From an uncultured Dermabacteraceae bacterium (GTDB lineage Bacteria > Actinomycetota > Actinomycetes > Actinomycetales > Dermabacteraceae), in NCBI GenBank assembly GCA_943913905.1, contig CALTZZ010000148.1, positions 1 to 5,168 of the forward strand: a stretch of DNA of 5,168 nucleotides, read 5' to 3'. Every line of letters starts with the position of its first letter. Position 1 is the first letter of the stretch. The notes under the pieces are model-generated. The model had not been told where the DNA came from. It was given only the letters and a program-made list of their open reading frames with translations, and did no database searches. Shown here in pieces: positions 1 through 5,168 of this stretch. The position numbers were made by a program, and so were the translations under genes.

Positions 1-51
1 CTAGAACAACTGAACCAGAATCAGCCGTGTTGCCAATTACACCATACCCCA
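1..51 (-). tRNA. tRNA-Gln, anticodon CUG, 3' part cut off by window edge
   Basis: Read on the minus strand from 51 down to 1, the sequence folds as the first 51 bases of a tRNA. There is a 7-base acceptor strand TGGGGTA, then TG, a D arm with stem GTGT/ACAC around loop AATTGGCA, and an anticodon arm with stem GCTGA/TCAGT (one G-U pair) around loop TTCTGGT. The loop gives anticodon CUG, which reads glutamine codon CAG. The variable region and the start of the T stem follow, and the window then ends, so the T loop, the 3' acceptor strand and any encoded CCA are not visible. The TGGGGTA start and the overall sequence match bacterial tRNA-Gln as I know it. The gene lies on the same strand as the mevalonate operon, 115 bases beyond its last stop codon. 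Confidence 0.93.
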
Positions 52-166
52 AGGGATTTGCTCGGCGAGCCGAACGAGATACAACTCTAGCCCACCACTA
101 GCGACCCGCCAAATCTCAGAGGTGTGTTCTGTACTACCCTCTCAAACCCGCTGGCCACGCCCCTAT
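52..166. other. Intergenic stretch between HMG-CoA synthase and tRNA-Gln
   Basis: This 115-base non-coding gap holds the putative tRNA promoter and little else I can support. There is a very short GC palindrome at 62-73 (TCGG-CGAG-CCGA), located between the promoter and the tRNA, and a loose inverted repeat AGAGG (118-122) / CCTCT (138-142) with a 15-base loop. Neither is followed, on the minus strand, by the run of T expected of an intrinsic terminator. The operon's transcript may therefore end by Rho, end at a structure I cannot see, or continue into the tRNA. Confidence 0.6.
84..112 (-). promoter_or_regulatory. Putative promoter of the tRNA-Gln gene
   Basis: On the minus strand a -35-like TTGGCG (112-107) is followed by exactly 17 bases and a -10-like TAGAGT (89-84). 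This fits the sigma-70/sigma-A pattern TTGnnn-17-TAnnnT common in actinobacteria. Transcription would start near 77, leaving a leader of about 25 bases before the mature tRNA 5' end at 51, which RNase P would remove. The call rests only on the two hexamers and their spacing in a short non-coding stretch, so chance similarity is possible. Confidence 0.4.
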
Positions 167-1336
167 TTACGCCTTTTCGTAGACCCTCATCGAATCGCGC
201 ACCCCGGCGAAACGGAACTGCCCCAGTGTTTCGTGTGCAGTCTCATAATCGCCCGTACGGTCAGCTGCGATGTGTCGGTCCCGGTACTCCGCGTAATCGA
301 TCGTGCGACGCGCATCAAGTGCCGCTGTCAGCTCTCCACAACGAACCTGATCACGGTAGTTCGGCGCCAACACCCCGGTAAAGAACTCTGCCACGGCACC
401 CGAGCCATAGCTGAAAATCCCAACTCGGTCGCCGTCGGCCAATGACCCCGCCTCCAACAGCGAAAGGAAAGCCATGTACGTGGACGCGGTATACGTGTTG
501 CCTAAGCGACGGTTGAGCGTCATGGTGTCGCTCAAGTCGTCCATTGCACCGCGCACGTCGTCGATACCCGACACCTTCCCGAGCTTCTGCATGGCCTTCG
601 CAGCCATTTTTGTGAAGGGCTGATGAAAGCAGATGCGTGCAATGTCGTTGATCGGCGACCCGCCGCGCTTCAGATAGTCGTGCCACGCCACTTCCACAGC
701 TCGCAGATACACCGTCACAGAGAAACGACCGTCCACGAGCGCTGTCGAGCGATTATTGGGACGCCAGAAATCGTGCACGTTCTCCGTGAACAGGCCCGAC
801 GCGGGCTCGATCTCGAGGATGCGTGGGTTCGCCCCTACAAGCATGGCAACCGCTCCGGCGCCCTGCGTGGCCTCACCGCTCGAATCCAACTCGTAGCGTG
901 CCACGTCCGAGGCAATCACGAGAACCTTCTCGTCGGGGTTGCGTGCCACTAGTCCAGCAGCAAACTGCAAGGCTGCGGTAGCTGAGTAGCAGGCTTCTTT
1001 GAGTTCAACCACGCGAACATTGGCGGGCAAATCCAACAGTTCATGAACGAAGATTCCTGCCGCCTTGGACTGATCAATCCCCGTCTCAGTGGCAAACACG
1101 AGCGTGCGAATCCCGGTAGCCCCATGACGTTCGATGATGGGCTGTGCAGCCCGAGCGGCAAGCGTCACGATGTCCTCGTCGTCGGCCGGGAAGCTCATTT
1201 CCTCTTGGCCGATGCCGCGATGATACTTGCCCGCGCTCGTTTCCTGCGCTTCGGCAAGCGAAGCGAGCGGAAACATGAGCGAGGCAGTCGATGCTGCGAT
1301 GTCATAGATTCCGATAGGGAGTACGGTCGCGTTCAT
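167..1336 (-). CDS. mvaS: Hydroxymethylglutaryl-CoA synthase
   Basis: A cytoplasmic thiolase-fold enzyme that condenses acetyl-CoA with acetoacetyl-CoA to give HMG-CoA, the first committed step of the mevalonate pathway. The protein is 389 aa, the normal size for bacterial HMG-CoA synthase. The three catalytic residues are visible: Glu84 in FATETG, the acyl-accepting Cys116 in KEACYSAT, and His238 in CFHQPFTKMA. Each lies five residues after its Staphylococcus aureus counterpart (Glu79, Cys111, His233). Other family segments are GKYHRGIGQ (37-45), GNTYTAS (279-285) and the glycine-rich FSYGSGAVAEFF (308-319). The ATG overlaps the reductase TGA as ATGA (1336-1333). A CGGAG ribosome site at 1347-1343 lies 6 bases upstream, which fixes the start. 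The stop is TAA. It is the last gene of the operon. Family assignment is essentially certain. Confidence 0.97.
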   Translation of the reverse strand: MNATVLPIGIYDIAASTASLMFPLASLAEAQETSAGKYHRGIGQEEMSFPADDEDIVTLAARAAQPIIERHGATGIRTLVFATETGIDQSKAAGIFVHELLDLPANVRVVELKEACYSATAALQFAAGLVARNPDEKVLVIASDVARYELDSSGEATQGAGAVAMLVGANPRILEIEPASGLFTENVHDFWRPNNRSTALVDGRFSVTVYLRAVEVAWHDYLKRGGSPINDIARICFHQPFTKMAAKAMQKLGKVSGIDDVRGAMDDLSDTMTLNRRLGNTYTASTYMAFLSLLEAGSLADGDRVGIFSYGSGAVAEFFTGVLAPNYRDQVRCGELTAALDARRTIDYAEYRDRHIAADRTGDYETAHETLGQFRFAGVRDSMRVYEKA

Positions 1337-2379
1337 CGGGAGCTCCGTTCAAATTGGACGTGGGCGGCCATGAGCTCACCCGGGTTGGTCTGGGCCGCCA
1401 TAAGTGAAAGTTCGCCACAGAGGACGGTCGCGGCAGCGAGAGCGGCGAGGCGCCTCGCGTTATCGCCCGGTTCCCGCTCGTCGCGGCAGCCAAGCGCGGC
1501 AAGATTATCGGTCACAAAATCAAGACCCTTGCCGTTGCCCACTGACCCGACGATCAAGTGCGGAATCGAGCAGGAGAAATAGAGGTCGTCCCCTCGGACC
1601 TCGGTATGCGTGATGCCTTGGCTTCCCTCCACGATATTTGCGGCGTCTTGCCCCGTGGCCAGGTAGAAGCCCAGCAGCATGTTGGCGTAGTGGGCGTTCG
1701 CACTGCGCAAAGAGCCAGCGGCAATTGACCCCACAAGATTTTTCCGGGTGTTGAGGTCATGCATCGCGTGAGCACTCGTTCGCAGCCTGCGGCGCAGCAC
1801 CTCTTCCGGCAGCACGATTTCCGCGATCACGTTCTTGCCACGCCCGCGAATGCCATTGACGGCTGATGCCTTTTTGTCGGTGCAATAGTTGCCGGAGATA
1901 CTCGCATAGCTCAGCGATGGCTCACGCTCAATGATGTGAGGCATGAGCGCGTCGGCAGCGAGAGTCACCATGTTGTGTCCGGAGGCATCGCCGGTCGTGA
2001 ATTCGAGCCGCAGGTATAGAAGGTTCCCCACGATTTCCGGTGCCACGTCAATCAGCGTTGCGTAACGGCTCGTGGTGCGAACAACGTCCTGAAGGCGCGG
2101 AAGATCCGAACAAATTCGTTGCGACGCTGCGAAAGCATCAGCTGCTGAGTCCGCGGAAAAAAGGATGGAACGGGTCATGCGCTCGTTGACCAACGTGGCA
2201 CGAATCCCACCGTCAACAAGACGGGAAACGGTCGCCCCTCGTTTGACCGATGGGAACAGCGTGGTTTCATACGTCGCGAGAGGCACCTTGACCTCGCCCT
2301 CAGCAGCATTGCCGCTAATGCGGAGCGGCCCGAGCCACTGCATCGGGATATGAGCAAACGTGGAAGTATCAGCGGGCAT
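1333..2379 (-). CDS. mvaA: Hydroxymethylglutaryl-CoA reductase, class I-like
   Basis: Reduces HMG-CoA to mevalonate, probably with NADPH; soluble, since no membrane segment precedes the catalytic domain. The 348 aa protein begins with MPADTSTFAHIPMQWLGPLRI and is close in length to the Streptomyces CL190 reductase (about 353 aa). The visible catalytic residues are Glu38 in PLATYETT, Lys169 in SGNYCTDKK, Asp245 in GQDAANIVEGS and His340 in GELMAAHV. The cofactor motif DASGHN (131-136) corresponds to DAMGMN of class I enzymes. SGNYCTDKK and GQDAA followed by a near-C-terminal His show a class I-type protein rather than the class II type of Pseudomonas mevalonii. The open frame continues 43 codons further upstream, but that would lie inside the isomerase gene. 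ATG at 2379 has a good ribosome site and gives a normal N-terminus. It overlaps the isomerase by 11 bases and the synthase by 4. The symbol follows bacterial usage; hmgr is also used. Confidence 0.96.
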   Translation of the reverse strand: MPADTSTFAHIPMQWLGPLRISGNAAEGEVKVPLATYETTLFPSVKRGATVSRLVDGGIRATLVNERMTRSILFSADSAADAFAASQRICSDLPRLQDVVRTTSRYATLIDVAPEIVGNLLYLRLEFTTGDASGHNMVTLAADALMPHIIEREPSLSYASISGNYCTDKKASAVNGIRGRGKNVIAEIVLPEEVLRRRLRTSAHAMHDLNTRKNLVGSIAAGSLRSANAHYANMLLGFYLATGQDAANIVEGSQGITHTEVRGDDLYFSCSIPHLIVGSVGNGKGLDFVTDNLAALGCRDEREPGDNARRLAALAAATVLCGELSLMAAQTNPGELMAAHVQFERSSR

Positions 2380-3469
2380 GGCGCACGTCCTTTGCGTGTG
2401 GGCGCTGCGAACTGCGGTTCGCAAACTCGGTGATGTCGATTCCGCGGGCAGCAGCGAACGCACCGACGTCTCCCGAAACAATGAGGTCGGTATAGGCGAG
2501 TTCCTCAACGGTCACGGCACCGAGGAGGGCCATGATCGAGCGCGTGTGCTCTTGCCAGGTCGTGATGGTCTCAATGAGGGCGTCGGGCCCGTCTTCCCGC
2601 ACGACCGCAAGAAAACCACCCGCGACGCCAACAGCCGACGCACCCAGTGCTAATGCCTTCACCACATCGAGCGCAGTGCGCACACCGCCGGAGGCCAGGA
2701 CAGCCACCCCAGAATCCAGTGCGTTGGAGCGCACATCCATCAGACTCGTGACTGCACTCTGCCCCCAGCCGTTGAGCAGGGGGAAGCTCTCACTGTTTCG
2801 GCGAGAGTTTTCGATCCGCGCGAAGTCGGTTCCGCCGTTTCCCGCCACGTCAATGCAGCTCACGCCTAGGTTCGCGAGGCGGTTCACCGTGCTGGCGCTC
2901 ATGCCGCAGCCAACTTCCTTGACGACTACGGGAACGGCGACGGCATTCACAATTGCCTCGATGTTCTGCGGCCAATGCTGGAAGTCTCGATCCCCTTCGG
3001 GCATCACGATTTCCTGGACCGGGTTGATGTGGATCTGCAGGCCGTCGGCCTCGATAAGTTCTACGGCCTCGCGTGCCTGGTCTGGCGTAGCGTTAGCGGA
3101 GAGATTCGCAAAGACTGTGCCGTGCGGGTTCTCCTCACGCAGCACACTGAAGCTTCGGGCGCACGAACGGTCCTTGAAGTAAGCGCTCATCGACCCTGAG
3201 GCCATGGCGATGCCGGTCTCCGCGGCTGCGATGGCAAGCGCACGGTTAATAGTCCCGGTGAAGTCGCTTCCACCGGTCATCCCATTGATGTAAAAGGGCA
3301 TGTCGAGCGTCTGGTCGCCGATGCTGGACCGCAGGCTCACCGCATCGACGTTGCGCGCACCGAGCGGATCGTGCACGAAACGGATGTCGTCAAAATGACG
3401 AGAGCGCAGCGCTCCGGTGCCCTGTTCCATGGCAAGGCGCACGTGATCGTCTTTGCGTGACGCGCTCAT
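2369..3469 (-). CDS. fni: Type 2 isopentenyl-diphosphate delta-isomerase (FMN-dependent)
   Basis: Interconverts IPP and DMAPP using reduced FMN, NAD(P)H and Mg2+; a cytoplasmic TIM-barrel enzyme unrelated to the type 1 isomerase. The protein is 366 aa, close to the CL190 enzyme (about 363). Family motifs in order are RKDDHV (5-10), the flavin/substrate segment YINGMTGGS (60-68), ASGSMSAYFKD (90-100), LQIHINPVQE (144-153) with the conserved Gln152 and metal-binding Glu153, PEGDRDF (157-163), VVVKEVGCGMS (181-191) with the conserved Lys184, DVAGNGGTDFARIEN (207-221), and the phosphate-binding ASGGVR (259-264) and ALGASAVGVAGG (274-285). I start at ATG 3469; a TTG immediately before it (3472) is possible but lies only 3 bases from the ribosome site. 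The ATG shares one base with the preceding stop (TGATG). The first residues MSASRKDDHVRLA resemble the start of the Streptomyces protein. Also called idi2. Confidence 0.97.
   Translation of the reverse strand: MSASRKDDHVRLAMEQGTGALRSRHFDDIRFVHDPLGARNVDAVSLRSSIGDQTLDMPFYINGMTGGSDFTGTINRALAIAAAETGIAMASGSMSAYFKDRSCARSFSVLREENPHGTVFANLSANATPDQAREAVELIEADGLQIHINPVQEIVMPEGDRDFQHWPQNIEAIVNAVAVPVVVKEVGCGMSASTVNRLANLGVSCIDVAGNGGTDFARIENSRRNSESFPLLNGWGQSAVTSLMDVRSNALDSGVAVLASGGVRTALDVVKALALGASAVGVAGGFLAVVREDGPDALIETITTWQEHTRSIMALLGAVTVEELAYTDLIVSGDVGAFAAARGIDITEFANRSSQRPHAKDVRHAR
2388..2393 (-). promoter_or_regulatory. Ribosome binding site that sets the HMG-CoA reductase start
   Basis: AAAGGA on the minus strand lies 8 bases before the ATG at 2379-2377, inside the 3' end of the isomerase gene. 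It supports that ATG over starts further upstream in the same frame, which would make a 43-residue extension with no resemblance to the family. Confidence 0.7.
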
Positions 3470-4590
3470 CAATTCTCCTCCGTTGTGCTGTCATGGGTGC
3501 CCGCATCAATCGGGATCACCGGGTAGCCGGCCTCGGTCCACGACTCCCGCACAGCCGCCGCACCGATAGCGTCGGAGGTCAATGCGATAGCGCAGTCGCC
3601 ACCGCCGGCCCCCGAAAACTTCGCGACCGCACCGGCGGCGTCCGCAAGCTGAGTCATGTGTGCAAGCGGCGGGGTTATAAGGCCCAGTGCCGAACCGTCA
3701 GGTGCCGCTCCCGAATCGAGATCAGCCAGAGTAGCCCGAACGTCACGCAAAGCCGCGAGTGCCGCCTCGACGTCGCGTGCGTCGCATGCGCGAACAAAAT
3801 CGAGCACAGCTCGAGCATTGCGATCATTGAAATCAGAATGATCGTATCGTCCGCTCGCCACAGCGTGATCAAACTTCGCCACAAGCTGACGGGTAGACGC
3901 AGCCACTCCACTGTGTCCAACGACGAGCGTCCCCGGGGTTAGCGGAGGGAGCGAGCGCAGTTCCGCTCCACAAAACCCCTCGTTGAGGGCCGCGTTCACA
4001 CCTTTGTTCGCCCGAATACCGTGGGTGGCGTGCCGGTCGAACGAGCGGTAAAACACCCACCCACCAAGAACGGATACGGCAACGTCGGCACACGAGGCCC
4101 GCTCCTCACCCGCGATCACAGCGAGCGCTGCAAGCCGAAAGAGCGTCGCTTTCTCGAACTGGCGCCCAAGGACGGAAGAGAGCGCTGCGAGCACAGCAAC
4201 GACAACTGCGCCCGACGAGCCGAAACCAAACTTCACGCCGTCCGCGTTCACCAAATCGGATTCAATCGTGACCGTAATTCCCCGCATCTGCGAGGCTTCA
4301 TCACCGAGGTATTCCTCGAGCACATCGCAAGCCCGCAGTACGGGCTCTCGATCAGCGGAGAAGCGGGCGTGTCGATCGCTATCGGCGCCGACAGCTCCCG
4401 GATGCCAATCGACCGGGGTCTCTCCGAAGTGCGCAGCGGTAATCCGCACCGAGAAATCGGCCTGTGAAGTGCGGGAGGCGAATGCACGAATGCCTTGAGC
4501 AACAGCGGTAAGGACGGCTGGCTGCCCTGGAGTCACCACGCTGTATTCGCCGGCAATGAATAATTTTCCTGGGGCCGCGACTGCGCTCAT
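3469..4590 (-). CDS. mvaK2: Phosphomevalonate kinase (GHMP family)
   Basis: Transfers phosphate from ATP to mevalonate 5-phosphate, giving mevalonate 5-diphosphate for the decarboxylase. The 373 aa protein matches the family length (about 374 in CL190). The three GHMP kinase motifs are in order: N-terminal APGKLFIAGEYSVV (6-19), typical of phosphomevalonate kinase; the ATP phosphate loop KFGFGSSGAVVVA (120-132); and the C-terminal glycine-rich KFSGAGGGDCAIAL (324-337). SCADVAVSVLGGW (166-178) is the internal segment following the second helix. GEYSVV with a following PGQPAVL separates it from mevalonate kinase and from the decarboxylase. ATG 4590 overlaps the mvaD stop as ATGA. GAGGA at 4598-4594 is only 3 bases from the ATG, a short spacing, so expression probably relies partly on coupling to mvaD translation. 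The gene overlaps the isomerase start by one base. Confidence 0.95.
   Translation of the reverse strand: MSAVAAPGKLFIAGEYSVVTPGQPAVLTAVAQGIRAFASRTSQADFSVRITAAHFGETPVDWHPGAVGADSDRHARFSADREPVLRACDVLEEYLGDEASQMRGITVTIESDLVNADGVKFGFGSSGAVVVAVLAALSSVLGRQFEKATLFRLAALAVIAGEERASCADVAVSVLGGWVFYRSFDRHATHGIRANKGVNAALNEGFCGAELRSLPPLTPGTLVVGHSGVAASTRQLVAKFDHAVASGRYDHSDFNDRNARAVLDFVRACDARDVEAALAALRDVRATLADLDSGAAPDGSALGLITPPLAHMTQLADAAGAVAKFSGAGGGDCAIALTSDAIGAAAVRESWTEAGYPVIPIDAGTHDSTTEEN
3476..3481 (-). promoter_or_regulatory. Strong ribosome binding site for the isomerase
   Basis: GGAGGA on the minus strand, within the last codons of the kinase gene, is 6 bases from ATG 3469 but only 3 from the TTG at 3472. 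The spacing favours the ATG. It is the best Shine-Dalgarno match in the operon, so the isomerase may be initiated well on its own in addition to coupling through TGATG. Confidence 0.75.
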
Positions 4591-5168
4591 GCGTCCTCGC
4601 CGTACACGCCCCCAGCGCGCTCACTATCAACGAGAGTGGCGCCGGGCCCGGCGTGGGAAATAAGCAGATTCACGCCTGCCAGTCTCTCACGCAGGGCAGA
4701 GGCTAATACCTCGGCTTCGCGGGCCTGACACAGAATCTTCACGTTGGGCCCAGCATCTGCACTCGCATACGCTTCGAGCCCTTGTTCACGCAGCTCAGCG
4801 ACTGCATCAAACACTGCAAAGCTCTGGGCGGTGAGGTATCGAACCGGCGGCTCTGCTCCAAACATCGATGCGTGCATGCGCAGTGCGCTCATCTCGGCGA
4901 TGCGACCCAAAGCGGTGAAATCGTTCGTGGCCACCGCCGCGCTAGCCCTCTGCAGCAGAACGGCGTTCGATTCCACCCAACCGCTGTAATACGGCGATGT
5001 TTCTGCGGTCAGCTTCATGGCAGGGCGGCTGCCGATTTTCTTGCGTGCGCTCGAGAGCACGGCCACGACCATGGCCAGCTCCTCACCACCCCAGCTGAGC
5101 GGTTCAGCCACACTCGTTGAATCATCAACACCGGCATTCCATCGCACGAGGCCACCGAATACCTGTCT
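4587..5168 (-). CDS. mvaD: Diphosphomevalonate decarboxylase, N-terminal part outside window
   Basis: ATP-dependent decarboxylation of mevalonate 5-diphosphate to isopentenyl diphosphate, the step that makes the five-carbon isoprenoid unit. Only the last 193 residues are present. The frame stays open to the right edge, and the in-window codons start RQVFGGLVRWNAG, matching the conserved R-S-x-x-GG-hydrophobic-V-x-W segment in the middle of the family. A GTG at 5147 falls inside this conserved segment and is not a real start. Other family marks are SRPAMKLTAETSPYYSGWV (residues 47-65 of the visible part), MHASMF (98-103) and the substrate motif ASADAGPNVKIL (135-146), whose Asp138 is the conserved catalytic aspartate. 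The HAGPGA near the C-terminus (172-177) is also typical. The ATP loop and N-terminal substrate site lie off the edge. The stop overlaps the kinase start (ATGA). Mevalonate kinase would be expected upstream by analogy with CL190. Confidence 0.95.
   Translation of the reverse strand, partial: RQVFGGLVRWNAGVDDSTSVAEPLSWGGEELAMVVAVLSSARKKIGSRPAMKLTAETSPYYSGWVESNAVLLQRASAAVATNDFTALGRIAEMSALRMHASMFGAEPPVRYLTAQSFAVFDAVAELREQGLEAYASADAGPNVKILCQAREAEVLASALRERLAGVNLLISHAGPGATLVDSERAGGVYGEDA

Noticed and set aside
1..51. tRNA-Gln as the attachment site of an island carrying the mevalonate operon.
   Set aside because: Integrases usually recombine at the tRNA 3' end, which here faces left, away from the operon. 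No integrase or flanking direct repeat is visible, and the left side is outside the window.
62..73. Short GC palindrome TCGG-CGAG-CCGA as a terminator for the operon.
   Set aside because: The stem is only 4 bp with a 4-base loop (5 bp would leave an impossible 2-base loop), and no T run follows on the minus strand. It also lies downstream of the likely tRNA promoter.
118..142. Inverted repeat AGAGG / CCTCT after the synthase stop as a terminator.
   Set aside because: A 5-bp stem with a 15-base loop and no T tract is weak and expected by chance in a gap of this size.
1043..1582. A 179-codon open frame on the plus strand spanning the synthase/reductase junction.
   Set aside because: It lies opposite two certain genes, and the translation is Arg/Ser-rich with no recognisable domain. 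It is best explained as a shadow of the real frames.
2380..2508. N-terminal extension of HMG-CoA reductase by 43 residues to an upstream start.
   Set aside because: The extension would lie wholly within the isomerase coding region. The ATG at 2379 has a well-spaced AAAGGA and yields the normal family N-terminus and length.
2532..3182. A 216-codon open frame on the plus strand opposite the isomerase gene.
   Set aside because: It is antisense to a gene with clear catalytic motifs. Its low-complexity Ser/Thr/Pro/Arg-rich translation is typical of the complement of GC-rich coding DNA and resembles no family I know.

Overview
The window carries most of a mevalonate-pathway operon, read on the minus strand, followed by the 5' part of a tRNA-Gln gene on the same strand. 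In transcription order (right to left) the genes are diphosphomevalonate decarboxylase (mvaD, start outside the window), phosphomevalonate kinase, type 2 isopentenyl-diphosphate isomerase (fni/idi2), HMG-CoA reductase and HMG-CoA synthase. All five have recognisable catalytic motifs, and the four that are complete have normal family lengths. I see no frameshift or pseudogene.

The organism is most likely an actinobacterium (Actinomycetota). The gene order decarboxylase, phosphomevalonate kinase, type 2 isomerase, reductase, synthase is the order known from the Streptomyces sp. CL190 mevalonate cluster. The isomerase and reductase also read like the CL190 proteins from memory. By eye the DNA is moderately GC-rich, clearly below a typical Streptomyces, so a lower-GC actinobacterial family (for example within Micrococcales or Actinomycetales) is a better guess. 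I cannot place it to genus.

Layout: 1-51 is the 5' part of tRNA-Gln(CUG), cut by the left edge. Positions 52-166 form a short intergenic stretch with a plausible promoter for the tRNA and no convincing terminator. HMG-CoA synthase is at 167-1336, HMG-CoA reductase at 1333-2379, the isomerase at 2369-3469, phosphomevalonate kinase at 3469-4590, and partial mvaD from 4587 to the right edge. Every gene junction in the operon overlaps (by 4, 1, 11 and 4 bases, from mvaD to the synthase), so all five are probably made from one mRNA with coupled translation.

Together the enzymes condense acetyl-CoA and acetoacetyl-CoA to HMG-CoA, reduce it to mevalonate, phosphorylate mevalonate 5-phosphate, decarboxylate the diphosphate to isopentenyl diphosphate (IPP), and equilibrate IPP with dimethylallyl diphosphate (DMAPP). 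The one missing step, mevalonate kinase, is expected just beyond the right edge, upstream of mvaD. This is a known pathway in a known arrangement. I found no sign of an undescribed system.
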